From assembly GCF_002855575.1 (NCBI RefSeq), contig NZ_PKRQ01000008.1, positions 83,317-147,316 of the forward strand: a stretch of DNA of 64,000 nucleotides, given 5' to 3'. Source of the stretch: Tabrizicola sp. TH137 (GTDB lineage: Bacteria > Pseudomonadota > Alphaproteobacteria > Rhodobacterales > Rhodobacteraceae). Positions 33,984-43,728 of this stretch are shown here, in pieces. Position 1 is the first letter of the stretch. Each line of letters begins with the position of its first letter. A program made the position numbers and the translations under genes. The notes beneath the pieces are model-generated. The model was given only the letters and a program-made list of their open reading frames with translations. It was not told where the DNA came from and did not search any database.

Positions 33984-36019
33984 TGGCGAAGGGCAGAGGG
34001 GCGACGGTTCGGACGGATTTTCCCTATGGGTTGAGGGAGATCGAGAATATCTGGGTGCCGATGCCGGATGGCGTGCGGCTGGCGGGGCGGCTGTGGCTGC
34101 CCGAGGGGGCGGGAAAGGTTCCGCTGATCCTGGAATACCTGCCCTATCGCAAGCGCGACGGGACGCGGGCGCGGGACGAGAAGATGCACCGCTATCTGGC
34201 GCGGCACGGCTATGCCTGCCTGCGGCTGGACATCCGGGGGACCGGCGACAGCGAGGGGATCATCACCGACGAATATTCGGTGCAGGAGCAGGAGGATGGC
34301 GTGGCGGCCATCGACTGGCTGTCGCGTCAGGACTGGTGCGACGGGCAGGTGGCGATGATCGGCATTAGCTGGGGCGGGTTCAACGGGTTGCAGATCGCGG
34401 CGCGGCAGCCTGCGGCGTTGAAGACGATCATCACCGTGGGATCGACGGATGACCGGTATGCGACGGATATCCACTGGGTCGGCGGCTGCCTGTCGAAGGA
34501 CAATTTCGACTGGTCCTCCACCATGTTCGCCAGTCAGGACCTGCCGCCCGATCCGGCCATCGTGGGGGATCGGTGGCGCGACATGTGGCGGGCGCGGATG
34601 GAGGCGAACAGCCCATGGATCCTGACCTGGCTGCGGCATCAGTCGCGGGATGACTATTGGAAGCAGGGGTCGGTTTGCGAGGATTTCTCGCGCATCACGA
34701 TCCCGGTCTATGCGGTGTCGGGCTGGGCGGACAATTATTCCGAAGCCGTGCCGCGGTTGCTGGCGGGATTGTCGGGGCCGAGGCGGGGGTTGATCGGGCC
34801 CTGGGCGCATTCTTTTCCGCATGACGTGACGGTGGAGCCGGCCATCGGCTGGTTGCAGGAGGTGCTGCGCTGGTGCGACCAGTGGCTGAAGGGGCGCGAG
34901 ACGGGGATCATGGAGGAACCGCTGCTGCGCGCTTGGGTGCAGGAGAGCGTGCCGCCGCAGACCTGCTATCGCGAAAGGCCGGGCTATTGGGTGGGGGAGG
35001 ATCAGTGGCCATCGCCCCGGATCGAGGCGCGGCGGATGGCGCTGGGGGATCATGGGCGGCTGGGGGCGGCGGGAACGGGGGAGGTGTCCATCTGTTCGCC
35101 CCTCTGGGTCGGGGCGGCGGCGGGCGAAGTGGGCCGCTATGGCGACGATGCGGAATGGGCGACCGATCAGCGCGAGGATGATGGCGGATCGCTGGTCTTC
35201 GTGACCGAGCCGCTGGCCGAGGATGTGGAGATTCTGGGTGCGCCGCAGCTGCATCTGACCTTCGCCAGCGACAAGCCCTGGGCGCTGGTATCGGTGCGGG
35301 TGAATGATGTTGCGCCGAGTGGCGCATCGACGCGGGTGGCCATCGGGCATCTGAACCTGTGCCACAGGTTCGGGCATGGCGCCCCGCAGGACCTGATCCC
35401 CGGAGAGATGACGGTGGCCACGGTGGACCTTGACGATATCGGGCATCGCTTTCCGGCGGGGCATCGGATCGCGGTGTCGATTTCGACCGTCTATTGGCCG
35501 ATTGCCTGGCCTTCGCCGGAACTGGCGACGCTGAGGCTGCGGCTGGGGGAGAGCGCGCTGGTGCTGCCGGTGCGGCCCGTTCGGGCGGAGGATGCAGGCC
35601 TGCGGGTGTTCGATGCGCCGGAATGCGCGGAGGCGGATGCGCAGCATGATCTGCCCATCCCGGCGGATGCGCCGACCGCACAGCGGCGGGTGACGCGCGA
35701 CCTGCTGAGCGGGGAAAGCCTGGTGGAGTTTCCGCGCTGGACCTATGCGATGGAGATGCCCGCCATCGGGCAGACCCATCGCGGAACGGGCTATGCGCGG
35801 TATCGCATCACCGAGGGTGACCCGCTGAGCGCGCGTTGCGAGACGGGATATACCGTGCGGATCGAGCGGGCGGACACGACCATCCTGCATGAGAGCGAGG
35901 GTTCGCTGACCTGCGATGCCACGCATTTCATCGTGAGCATGTGCCTGCGGATCAGCGAGAACGGGGTGCCGGTGTTCAGCCGCGACTGGAACGAAAGGAT
36001 AGCGCGTGACCACATGTAG
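33983..36019 (+). CDS. CocE/NonD family hydrolase (X-Pro dipeptidyl-peptidase S15 type)
   Basis: A 678-aa serine hydrolase. The alpha/beta-hydrolase core has VPLILEYLPYRKRDGTRARD-like N-terminal strands, the oxyanion LRLDIRGTGDSEG, the nucleophile elbow GISWGGFNG (Ser about residue 125) and a late His in GPWAHSFPHD. The C-terminal half is the jelly-roll domain typical of CocE/NonD esterases and S15 peptidases. No signal peptide is evident, so it is probably cytoplasmic. It starts 1 bp inside the methyltransferase stop. In this operon it would release the amine moiety from an ester, amide or prolyl-type conjugate, which is inference. Confidence 0.87.
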   Translation: MAKGRGATVRTDFPYGLREIENIWVPMPDGVRLAGRLWLPEGAGKVPLILEYLPYRKRDGTRARDEKMHRYLARHGYACLRLDIRGTGDSEGIITDEYSVQEQEDGVAAIDWLSRQDWCDGQVAMIGISWGGFNGLQIAARQPAALKTIITVGSTDDRYATDIHWVGGCLSKDNFDWSSTMFASQDLPPDPAIVGDRWRDMWRARMEANSPWILTWLRHQSRDDYWKQGSVCEDFSRITIPVYAVSGWADNYSEAVPRLLAGLSGPRRGLIGPWAHSFPHDVTVEPAIGWLQEVLRWCDQWLKGRETGIMEEPLLRAWVQESVPPQTCYRERPGYWVGEDQWPSPRIEARRMALGDHGRLGAAGTGEVSICSPLWVGAAAGEVGRYGDDAEWATDQREDDGGSLVFVTEPLAEDVEILGAPQLHLTFASDKPWALVSVRVNDVAPSGASTRVAIGHLNLCHRFGHGAPQDLIPGEMTVATVDLDDIGHRFPAGHRIAVSISTVYWPIAWPSPELATLRLRLGESALVLPVRPVRAEDAGLRVFDAPECAEADAQHDLPIPADAPTAQRRVTRDLLSGESLVEFPRWTYAMEMPAIGQTHRGTGYARYRITEGDPLSARCETGYTVRIERADTTILHESEGSLTCDATHFIVSMCLRISENGVPVFSRDWNERIARDHM

Positions 36020-36037
36020 CGAGAGGGGTGCGGGCTG

Positions 36038-36988
36038 ATGCTGGCCTATGCGATCCGGCGACTGGGGCTTTCGGTCCTGATCCTGATCGTGGTCATGACG
36101 GCCATGTATGGCATGGTGTTTCTGGTGCCGGGTGACCCGGCATCGCTGGCGCTGGGGCCGCGGGCCACGCCGGAACTGAAGGAGGCGCTGCGCGAGCGGA
36201 TGGGGCTGGACCAGCCGATATTGACGCAGATTTTGTATTTCTTCGGCAATGTGCTGCGCGGCGATCTGGGGATCGACGTCTGGTCGAAGCGGCCGGTGCT
36301 GGAGCAGATCCTGGAGGTGTTTCCCAATACGCTGATCCTGGGGGTCGTGGCGCTGGGTTGGGCGCTGGTGATGGGCATCGTTCTGGGCTGTGCGGCGGTG
36401 GTCTGGCGGGACACATGGGCGGACCGGTTGCTGGGCGTGCTGTCGGTGAGCGTGATTTCCGTGCCGTCCTTCGTGGTGGCGATCTATGCGCTGATCGTCT
36501 TTGCGGTCTGGCTGAACTGGCTGCCTGCCATCGGGGCGGGGGAGGCGGGGGATTTCTGGAGCCAGGTGCGGGCCTTGATCCTGCCGGCCCTTGCGGTGGG
36601 GATCGGCTGGGTGGGCTATCTGGCGCGGTTGATCCGGGCGTCGATGCTGGAGGTGATGGAGGCGCCGCATATCCGCACGGCGCGGGCCTTCGGGATGCGC
36701 GAGCGGGATATCGTGTTCCGCCATGCGCTGCGCGTGGCCATCGTGCCGACGATTTCCATTCTGGCCGTGGGATTCGGGTCGATCCTGTCGAGCGCGGTCT
36801 TTGTGGAGAGCGTGTTTTCACGGCCTGGCATCGGCACGCTGATCACCGGGGCGGTGGAGAAGCGGAATTATCCCGTGGTGATGGGAACCGTGCTGTTCAT
36901 GACCGGCTTTTACCTGCTGGTCGTCACCGCTGCCGATCTGTTGATCGCGCGGCTTGATCCGAGGGTGCGCGATGTCCTCCGCGGTTGA
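36038..36988 (+). CDS. Peptide/opine-type ABC transporter permease, DppB-like
   Basis: A 316-aa permease with about six membrane spans. The start AYAIRRLGLSVLILIVVMTA and the FLVPGDPA segment are typical of DppB/OppB. The binding-protein-dependent transport signature is in EAPHIRTARAFGMRERDIVF. It pairs with the DppC-like permease, whose gene begins inside its last 17 bp. Together they carry the substrate delivered by the binding protein encoded at 39764. Confidence 0.9.
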   Translation: MLAYAIRRLGLSVLILIVVMTAMYGMVFLVPGDPASLALGPRATPELKEALRERMGLDQPILTQILYFFGNVLRGDLGIDVWSKRPVLEQILEVFPNTLILGVVALGWALVMGIVLGCAAVVWRDTWADRLLGVLSVSVISVPSFVVAIYALIVFAVWLNWLPAIGAGEAGDFWSQVRALILPALAVGIGWVGYLARLIRASMLEVMEAPHIRTARAFGMRERDIVFRHALRVAIVPTISILAVGFGSILSSAVFVESVFSRPGIGTLITGAVEKRNYPVVMGTVLFMTGFYLLVVTAADLLIARLDPRVRDVLRG

Positions 36989-37847
36989 GGGAACGGTGCC
37001 GGGACGGCGGGGGATCGGGCGGGCGCTGCTGGCCGATCCGATGGGGCTGGCGGGGCTGGTGCTGGTGGTGGTGTTCCTGCTGATGGCGCTGCTGGCGCCC
37101 TGGGTCGCGCCCTATGATCCCATCGCGCTGGATGTGAAGGCGAAGTTCCAGCCGCCTTCCGCCGCGCATTGGGCGGGGACGGATCATCTGGGGCGGGATC
37201 TGCTGTCGCGGATCATCTGGGGGGCAAGGCTGGCGCTGGGGATCGCCATCACCTCTGTCCTGATCGCGGGGGCCATCGGGTTGGTGCTGGGGTTGATCGC
37301 GGGCTATGGGCCGCGCTGGCTGGATTCGGTGCTGGTGCTGATCTTTGACAGCATGTCGTCGCTGCCGATGATCTTTTTCGCGCTGGCGGTGATCACGGTG
37401 CTGGGGCCGGGGACGACGACGCTGATCATCGTGATCGTGCTGGTGTCATTCCCCGCCTATGCGCGGCTGATCCGGACGCAGACGCTGGCCCTTTCGGGGG
37501 CGGATTTCATCCTGGCGGAGCGGGCGATGGGGGCGGGGGCGGGGCGGATCATCTTTCGCCATCTGCTGCCGAATGTGGTGGGGCCGCTGGTCATCCTGAT
37601 CTGCATGGATATTCCGGTGGTCATCATGCTGGAGGCGGGGCTGAGTTACCTGAACCTGGGCGTGAAGCCGCCGTCGCCTTCCTGGGGGAACATCCTGTCG
37701 GAAGGCTATAACGCCCTGCGGCAGGCGCCGCATGTGGTGATCGTGGCGGGGGTGCCGCTGGTGCTGGCGACGCTGGGTTTCACCTTTCTGGGCGAGGGGC
37801 TGCGCGATGTGCTGGACCCGCGCGGGGCCGGGAGGCGCTGGGGATGA
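36972..37847 (+). CDS. Peptide/opine-type ABC transporter permease, DppC-like
   Basis: A 291-aa permease. The N-terminal helix GLAGLVLVVVFLLMALLAPW and the following HWAGTDHLGRDLLSRIIWGA are hallmarks of DppC/OppC. The coupling loop reads LAERAMGAGAGRIIFRHLLP. The ATG at 36972 was chosen because it is preceded by GAGGG; an earlier in-frame TTG is less likely. Confidence 0.9.
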   Translation: MSSAVEGTVPGRRGIGRALLADPMGLAGLVLVVVFLLMALLAPWVAPYDPIALDVKAKFQPPSAAHWAGTDHLGRDLLSRIIWGARLALGIAITSVLIAGAIGLVLGLIAGYGPRWLDSVLVLIFDSMSSLPMIFFALAVITVLGPGTTTLIIVIVLVSFPAYARLIRTQTLALSGADFILAERAMGAGAGRIIFRHLLPNVVGPLVILICMDIPVVIMLEAGLSYLNLGVKPPSPSWGNILSEGYNALRQAPHVVIVAGVPLVLATLGFTFLGEGLRDVLDPRGAGRRWG

Positions 37848-38794
37848 GCGTGCTGTCGGTGGAGGGGCTGTCGGTCAGTTACCGCGTGCCGGGGGGGCGG
37901 TTGCAGGCGGTGCGGGACGTGTCGCTTTCGGTGGGCCGGGGCGAGGTGCTGGGGATCATGGGGGAGAGCGGCTGCGGCAAGTCCACGCTGGCGGCGGCGA
38001 TGATCGGGCTTTTGCCGCAGGGGGCGGAGGTGGCGGCGGGGGCGATCCGGCTGAACGGGACGGACATGCTGCGCCTGCCGGGGGAAGAGCAGCGGCGGCT
38101 GCGGGGGCAGCGGATCGCGATGGTGTTCCAGGACCCGATGACGGCCTTCAACCCGGTGCTGACCATCGGGCGGCAACTGGCGGATTTCGTGGGCGCGCAT
38201 GGCGGGGGGAAGGGGGCGGCGGAGATTGCCGGGATGCTGGAGCGGGTGGGGATTCCCGATCCGGGGCGGTGTCTTGGGCGCTATCCGCATGAGCTTTCAG
38301 GCGGGATGCGGCAGCGGGTGGCGATTGCGGCGGCGCTGCTGATGCAGCCCGATGTCCTGATCGCGGATGAGCCGACGACGGCGCTGGACGTGACGATGGA
38401 GGCGCAGATCATCCATCTGCTGCGCGACCTGCGGACGAGTTTCGACGGGGCGATTGTCGTGGTGACGCATCATCTGGGGGTGATCGCGGAACTCTGCGAC
38501 CGGGTGGCGGTGATGTATGCGGGCGAGGTGGTGGAGGAGGCGGGGGTGGATGCGCTGTTCCACGATCCGCGCCATCCCTATACGCGGGCGCTTCTGTCCT
38601 GCGATCCGGCGGTGGTGATGCCGGGGAGCGGGCATCTGCCGACCATCGGGGGGCGCATTCCCGACCTGACGGCGCTGCCCGCAGGATGCGCCTTCGCGGC
38701 GCGCTGCGGGATGGCGGAGGCGGGGTGCGGGGCGCCGGTGCCGCGGCATCGGGGGGCGGGGCGGTCGGTGCTGTGCCACAGGAGCGCGGCATGA
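37844..38794 (+). CDS. Peptide ABC transporter ATPase, DppD-like
   Basis: A 316-aa ATPase with Walker [11 protein letters not shown]-loop [13 protein letters not shown], signature [16 protein letters not shown], Walker [14 protein letters not shown] and switch His in VVVTHHLGV. The C-terminal oligopeptide/dipeptide extension has [14 protein letters not shown], where Cys residues may bind an iron-sulfur cluster as in other DppD-type ATPases. Overlaps both neighbours by 4 bp (ATGA). Confidence 0.92.
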   Translation: MSVLSVEGLSVSYRVPGGRLQAVRDVSLSVGRGEVLGIMGESGCGKSTLAAAMIGLLPQGAEVAAGAIRLNGTDMLRLPGEEQRRLRGQRIAMVFQDPMTAFNPVLTIGRQLADFVGAHGGGKGAAEIAGMLERVGIPDPGRCLGRYPHELSGGMRQRVAIAAALLMQPDVLIADEPTTALDVTMEAQIIHLLRDLRTSFDGAIVVVTHHLGVIAELCDRVAVMYAGEVVEEAGVDALFHDPRHPYTRALLSCDPAVVMPGSGHLPTIGGRIPDLTALPAGCAFAARCGMAEAGCGAPVPRHRGAGRSVLCHRSAA

Positions 38795-39783
38795 GCGCGG
38801 TGCTGGAGCTTTCGCGGATGTCGGTGGCCTTGCCCCTGGGCGGGTTCCTGTCGCGGGCGCGGCTGCCGATCCTGATGGATGTGAGCCTGTCGGTGGGGCG
38901 CGGGGAGAGCGTGGCGCTGGTGGGGGAGAGCGGGTCGGGCAAGACGACGCTGGCGCGGGCGGTGATGGGGTTGCAGGCCGTGTCGGGCGGGAGCATCGCG
39001 CTGGACGGGCAGGCGGTGGAGGGGGCGGCGGGACATGCGCGGCTGCGCCGTGATGCGGCGATGATGTTCCAGGATGCGACGGCGTCGCTGTCGCCGCGGC
39101 TGACGGTGGGGTATCTGGTGACGGAGCCGTTCCGCATCCATGGCGTGGCCTTGCCCGACCCCGAGGGGATGGCGCGGGAGTTGCTGGCCAAGGTCGGGCT
39201 GCCGCCGGCCATGGCGCGGCGCTATCCGCATGAATTGTCGGGCGGGCAGGCGCGGCGGGTGGGGGTGGCGCGGGCGCTGGCCCTGAAACCCCGGCTGGTG
39301 ATCGCGGATGAACCGACGGCGGGGCTGGATGTTTCGGTGCAGGCCGAGGTGTTGAACCTGATGGCGGACCTGCGGGCCGAGATGGGGTTGGCCTATCTGA
39401 TCATCACCCACAACCTGGCGCTGGTGCGGCATGTGGCCGACCGGGTGGTCGTCCTTTATCTGGGGCGGGTGGTGGAGGAGGGGCCGACGGCGCAGGTCTT
39501 TGCCGCGCCGGCCCATCCCTATACCGCGAGCCTGATTGCCGCCGAGCCGAGGCCGGACCCGCGGCAGCGCCGGATGGACCTGGCCATAAGGGGCGAGGTG
39601 CCGTCGGTGCTGCGGCGGCCGTCGGGATGCGAGTTCCATACGCGCTGCCCCATGGCGCGCGAGATGTGCCGGACCACTGCCCCGACGCTTGCCCCCATCG
39701 GGGCGGGGCGGCAGGCGAGGTGCCATTTTGCCGATCAAAACAAAGACCAACAGGGAGAACAACATGCAGTGGAACACCGATAG
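38791..39783 (+). CDS. Peptide ABC transporter ATPase, DppF-like
   Basis: A 330-aa second ATPase: Walker A GESGSGKTT, MMFQDATASLSPRLTV, signature ELSGGQARRVGVARAL, Walker B LVIADEPTAGLDV and LIITHNLALV. The C-terminal extension has CEFHTRCPMAREMC. The signature deviates slightly (GGQARR instead of GGQRQR). It starts at the ATG overlapping the previous stop. Its last 20 bp overlap the start of the binding-protein gene. Confidence 0.92.
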   Translation: MSAVLELSRMSVALPLGGFLSRARLPILMDVSLSVGRGESVALVGESGSGKTTLARAVMGLQAVSGGSIALDGQAVEGAAGHARLRRDAAMMFQDATASLSPRLTVGYLVTEPFRIHGVALPDPEGMARELLAKVGLPPAMARRYPHELSGGQARRVGVARALALKPRLVIADEPTAGLDVSVQAEVLNLMADLRAEMGLAYLIITHNLALVRHVADRVVVLYLGRVVEEGPTAQVFAAPAHPYTASLIAAEPRPDPRQRRMDLAIRGEVPSVLRRPSGCEFHTRCPMAREMCRTTAPTLAPIGAGRQARCHFADQNKDQQGEQHAVEHR

Positions 39784-41314
39784 GCGCGGCTTCCTGAAGG
39801 CCGCAGGGATGGGTCTGGCGGCGGCGGCGGCGATGCCGCGCTTTGCCTGGGCGGCGGAGGGCGACACGTTGCGCCTGCGGGTGGGCGCGGATTTCCAGGT
39901 GCTGGACCCGTTCGGGATCATCGGCGAGTTGGACGACATCATCCCGCGCTGCACCAATGTGACGCTGGTGCGTCTGGGCGACATGCGCGAGGGGAACCCG
40001 GTGCGGCCCTGGGCGGCGGAGAAGATCGAATGGCTGGACGGCACGCGGCTGGCCTTCACGCTGCGCGAGGGGCTGGCATGGACGGGGGATTTCGGCCCGG
40101 TGACGGCGGCGGATGTGAAATTCTCCTTCGAGCGGATCGCAGGGTCGGAGAGCGCCTGGGCCTATCAGTTCGAGAAGCTGAAGGAGGTGGAGGTCATTGA
40201 TGACCGCAACGGCATCATCCACCTGACCGAGGCCTTCGCGCCCTTCATGGTGATCGCGCTGCCCTATTACGGCGGGCATATCGTCTGTCAGAAGGCGGTG
40301 GAGGCGGCGGGGGGCAGCTATACGACCGAAATCCCGGCGCAATGCGGGCCTTACCTGATGGAGTCCTGGGAGCAGAACCAGAAGGTGACGCTGGTCGCCA
40401 ACCCGGATTGGACGGGGGAGAAGCCCGCCTTTGGCCGGGTGGAGTTCTACATCGTCACCGACGACCAGGCGGCGCAACTGGCCTATGAGGCGGATGCCTT
40501 CGACTTTACCCGCGTGGCGGTGGGGGCGGCGGCGCAACTGAAGGGGGCGATGCCGGAGGGGGCGACGCTGATCGAGGCGGCCTCGACCCGCTATGCCTGG
40601 CTGACCATCAACATGAATGCAGAGCCGTTGAAAGATATCCGCGTGCGGCAGGCGATCCAATACGCCTATGACGGGGAGGCGGTGCTGGCTGGGGCCTATG
40701 ACGGGCTGGTGGCGCGGTCCACGGGTGTGGTGCCGCCGACATCGGGCTATGCGCGGGCGTCGAACCTGATCGCCACGCGGGATGTGGCCAAGGCGCAGGA
40801 ATTGCTGGCCGAGGCGGGGGCGGAGGGGTTGGAGCTGAACCTCTATGCCCTGACCGACGGCACGAGCCAGACCATCGCCCAGATCATCCAGGCGAATCTG
40901 GCGGAAGCCGGGATCACGGTGAACATCCAGCCGACGGAAGAGGCGGCCTATTGGGCGCTTGGCGACAAGACGGCGGGGGAGGGATACAAATCCGTCGAAC
41001 TGGTGCTGATGAACTTTGCCGGTGGGATCGACCCGACGGAGAACCTTGTCTGGTTCCGCCCCGATCAGATCGGGGTTTACAACTGGTCCTTCTTCGACAG
41101 CGCGGAATATGAGGAGCTGTATCAGGCGTCGATGACCGAGCAGGACACAGAGAAGCGGCGGGCGATGTTCAACCGGATGGAGGACCTGATGGAGGAGTCG
41201 GGCGGGTTCATCTTCATCTGTTTCGAGCCCTATCTGGCGATCCATGACGCGAACCTTGTGCCGGTGATCCTTGCCGACGGCCACCCGGACCCGGTAGCCT
41301 TCCGCAAGGTCTGA
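39764..41314 (+). CDS. ABC transporter substrate-binding protein, family 5 (peptide/opine type)
   Basis: A 516-aa periplasmic binding protein. The N-terminus has a Tat-like signal (DRRGFLKAAGMGLAAAAA) with a likely cleavage at AWA-AEG. Family 5 features include VTAADVKFSFERI and KDIRVRQAIQYAYDGEAV. An AGGGAG ribosome binding site lies within the end of the ATPase gene. Family members bind peptides, nickel, opines or quaternary compounds; the aromatic-rich pocket needed for a quaternary ammonium cannot be judged from sequence alone. It is unusual in being the last transporter gene, after the ATPases. Confidence 0.9.
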   Translation: MQWNTDRRGFLKAAGMGLAAAAAMPRFAWAAEGDTLRLRVGADFQVLDPFGIIGELDDIIPRCTNVTLVRLGDMREGNPVRPWAAEKIEWLDGTRLAFTLREGLAWTGDFGPVTAADVKFSFERIAGSESAWAYQFEKLKEVEVIDDRNGIIHLTEAFAPFMVIALPYYGGHIVCQKAVEAAGGSYTTEIPAQCGPYLMESWEQNQKVTLVANPDWTGEKPAFGRVEFYIVTDDQAAQLAYEADAFDFTRVAVGAAAQLKGAMPEGATLIEAASTRYAWLTINMNAEPLKDIRVRQAIQYAYDGEAVLAGAYDGLVARSTGVVPPTSGYARASNLIATRDVAKAQELLAEAGAEGLELNLYALTDGTSQTIAQIIQANLAEAGITVNIQPTEEAAYWALGDKTAGEGYKSVELVLMNFAGGIDPTENLVWFRPDQIGVYNWSFFDSAEYEELYQASMTEQDTEKRRAMFNRMEDLMEESGGFIFICFEPYLAIHDANLVPVILADGHPDPVAFRKV

Positions 41315-41357
41315 CCGGGGCATCACCGGGGCAGGCCCGGCAAAGGGAGGGCCGCGC

Positions 41358-41972
41358 TTGGCCGAGACGATGCGACGGAAGGCCCGCCTCTCGGCCGAGG
41401 AGCGGCGGGCGCTTCTGGAGGATGCCGCCTGCGCCTGCATCGCGCGGGGTGGCATCCGCGATTTCACGGTGGACAAGGTGGTGGCCGAGGCCGGGGTGTC
41501 GCGCGGCCTGATTACCCATCATTTCGGGTCGATGGATGGGTTGCTGGTGGCGGTTTACACGCGGATGTATCGCGACTGGCTGGCGGTGATGGAGGAACCG
41601 CGCCCCGGCCTGTCACGGATCGAGGCGATGGTGGAGGCGCTGGTGTCGCCCGCGCTGTTCGACCGCGAGGTGGTGAATATCTGGCTGACGCTGTGGGGGG
41701 AGATTGCCAACAATCCGGTGCTGCGCGACACGCATCGCGCGCTTTATGGCGATTACCGCGCGGCGATCATGACGGCGCTGGAGGAGGCGGCGCAGGCGAA
41801 TGGGCGCGAGATCGACGCCGAGACGGTGGCGACGGCCTTCATCTGCCTGGTGGACGGGTTCGGGGTGCAGCGCTGCGTGGAGCCGGCGCTTTTGTCGGAG
41901 GAAAAGGCGCGGGCGGCCTGCTGGGCCTTTCTGCGCCCGCATATCGGGGATCAGGTCGGCGCGGCGAGGTGA
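41358..41972 (+). CDS. TetR-family regulator, BetI-like
   Basis: A 204-aa TetR protein. The DNA-binding region (about residues 12-58) contains TVDKVVAEAGVSRGLITHHF, similar to the choline regulator BetI. The rest is the helical ligand domain. A TTG start at 41358 is proposed because AGGGAGG lies seven bases upstream; an ATG at 41370 is the alternative. It follows the binding-protein gene by 43 bp and probably controls the operon in response to a quaternary amine (inference from the BetI resemblance). The 3-prime end overlaps the convergent deacetylase gene by 22 bp. Confidence 0.88.
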   Translation: MAETMRRKARLSAEERRALLEDAACACIARGGIRDFTVDKVVAEAGVSRGLITHHFGSMDGLLVAVYTRMYRDWLAVMEEPRPGLSRIEAMVEALVSPALFDREVVNIWLTLWGEIANNPVLRDTHRALYGDYRAAIMTALEEAAQANGREIDAETVATAFICLVDGFGVQRCVEPALLSEEKARAACWAFLRPHIGDQVGAAR

Positions 41973-42706
41973 TCCATCACCTCGGCCACCGGGAGGATGG
42001 TCAGGCCGGCATCGAGCGCGTGGCGGATGGCGCCATCGAGCCGGGCGGGCGGGCAACTGAAGGGGTGATCGGCGCCGTCGATGCCATGGGCGAGGATGAT
42101 GGCCCAGAGGTTTTCGCGCGCGACAGTGCGGAAGACGGTGGTCCAGTCGGTATCGGCGGCGAAGAGGTTGTCGATGGCAAGGATGCGAAGCTGGTCGCGA
42201 TCGGCCCCGGCGCCGTTCAGGCCGCCCTGCACGCTGCGCGAGGTGGCGAAGTGGCGGCGGCAGAGGTTCTTGGCGGTGAGGGAAACTTCGCCATAGGGGT
42301 AGGCGAAGCTGCGCGGGCGGAAGGACGGGCCGAGAAGCCGGGCGAGGAAGGCGTCGTTGGCGGTGATTTCCTCCTGCATCCGGCTGCGGCTGAGGGTGAG
42401 GGTGCTGAGGTGGTGGAATAGGTGGGAGCCGATCTCGTGCCCGGCGGCGGCGATGTCGGCCACATCCTCCAGGTGATACTGTTCGCGGCCTTCGAAGGTT
42501 TTCCCGCAGAGGTCGCCGCTGAGGTAATAGGTGCCGCGCAGGCCGTGGCGGGCGAGGATGGCGCCGCCTTCGAGCCAGGCGGAGCGCGGGACGTCATCGA
42601 AGGTTATGCTGAGGAAGCCGCGGGGCGGCTGTGCGGCGAGGGGGCGGGGCGTCCAGCGCGTGGCGGCAGCGAAGGAGACCCGCCCGGCGAGGGAAGGTTT
42701 ACGCAT
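41951..42706 (-). CDS. Polysaccharide deacetylase family protein
   Basis: A 251-aa NodB-fold carbohydrate esterase. FLSITFDDVPRSAW carries the metal-binding Asp pair, and the metal His pair is in GSHLFHHLSTL; FAYPYGE is the family motif 3 and IILAHGID includes a late His. It could remove acetyl groups from the exopolysaccharide or its lipid-linked repeat. No clear signal peptide, so possibly cytoplasmic. It ends the leftward exo gene row, 77 bp after the ExoM-like gene. Confidence 0.87.
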   Translation of the reverse strand: MRKPSLAGRVSFAAATRWTPRPLAAQPPRGFLSITFDDVPRSAWLEGGAILARHGLRGTYYLSGDLCGKTFEGREQYHLEDVADIAAAGHEIGSHLFHHLSTLTLSRSRMQEEITANDAFLARLLGPSFRPRSFAYPYGEVSLTAKNLCRRHFATSRSVQGGLNGAGADRDQLRILAIDNLFAADTDWTTVFRTVARENLWAIILAHGIDGADHPFSCPPARLDGAIRHALDAGLTILPVAEVMDHLAAPT

Positions 42707-42783
42707 GGCGGACCCCGCGGGTTATTGCGGGGATCGGTCGGGGCGTGGGGAGTGCATGCGTCATCGCCTGGGCTTCCGGTCCG

Positions 42784-43728
42784 TCAGGAGTTGTAGAGTT
42801 CGAGGATCTTGCGCCCGAAGAGTTGCGAGCAGACCCCGGCATGGAGCGAGGCGCGCATCAGCGCGCGGTTGCGACGCGCGGGGGAGGGGGCGGTGACGGC
42901 GGCGGAGAGCGCGAGGAAGACGATCTTCGCGACGGCCTTCAGCGCCATGAGGACACGGCCCGGCAGGGATTTCGGCGCGTTGATGCGGCCGAAGGTCTGG
43001 CCCGAGCGGAAGCTGCGGCGCATCAGGAAACCGAGCTTTTCGCGCGGGGCGGGGATATCTTCGCTGGCGATGGCCTCGGGGGCGTATTCGATCCGCCCCC
43101 CGTCGCGGACGAGGCCGCTGAGGAAGACGTCATCCTCGCCCCCGGTGCGGCCGAAGGCCAGATCGAAGCGGCGGCCGCGGACGGGGGGACTGTCCAGCCG
43201 GAGGATGAGGTTGCCGGTATAGCCGGTATGGATGCGGCCATCGGAGAGGAAGACCGGCGTGACATCATGGATGCGGGCCTTGTGCAGCCAAGCCGGGGCC
43301 TCGGGGCGGTAGAGGGCGAGGACCGGGCCGAGCACGGCATCGGCGCCGCTGCGGGTGATCGTGGAGACGAGGTTTGCGGCCCAGTCGGGAGAGGCGATTT
43401 CATCATCGTCGATCATGGCGAGGAAGTCGGCACCGAGGGCGGTGGCCTCTTCCAGGAGCGCGTTGCGGGCGATGGAGATATTGCGGGCCGGGGCGTGGAC
43501 ATAGCGGACGGGGAAGGGCAGATCGGCGGCAGCCCCTTCGACCACGGTCCGGGCCGAGGGTTGATCGTCATTGTCGGCCACGATGATGCAGCAGCGGAAA
43601 CCGGGGCCGGGAGTCTGTCCGGCGAGGCTTTGCAGCGTGCGGGTCAGGATGGGCCGCCGGAAGGTGCAGATTCCGATGGCGACCAGCCGGGTGGTGGCGG
43701 GTGATTCTGTGGCGGTGGCGTCTTTCAT
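42784..43728 (-). CDS. exoM: ExoM-like family 2 glycosyltransferase
   Basis: A 314-aa GT-A transferase: VAIGICTFRRPILTRTLQSL, VRYVHAPARNISIARNALLE and IDDDE (metal site), with FGRTGGEDDVFLSGLVRDGG supplying the catalytic acidic residues. The size and motif spacing match ExoM of the succinoglycan pathway, a beta-1,4-glucosyltransferase that adds a sugar to the lipid-linked chain at the cytoplasmic face. The C-terminus has a hydrophobic segment (VLMALKAVAKIVFLALSAAV) for membrane attachment. Confidence 0.82.
   Translation of the reverse strand: MKDATATESPATTRLVAIGICTFRRPILTRTLQSLAGQTPGPGFRCCIIVADNDDQPSARTVVEGAAADLPFPVRYVHAPARNISIARNALLEEATALGADFLAMIDDDEIASPDWAANLVSTITRSGADAVLGPVLALYRPEAPAWLHKARIHDVTPVFLSDGRIHTGYTGNLILRLDSPPVRGRRFDLAFGRTGGEDDVFLSGLVRDGGRIEYAPEAIASEDIPAPREKLGFLMRRSFRSGQTFGRINAPKSLPGRVLMALKAVAKIVFLALSAAVTAPSPARRNRALMRASLHAGVCSQLFGRKILELYNS

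Noticed and set aside
33938..36724. 928-codon minus-strand open frame
   Set aside because: Antisense to the CocE/NonD hydrolase and permease genes; no start signal and shadow-like composition.
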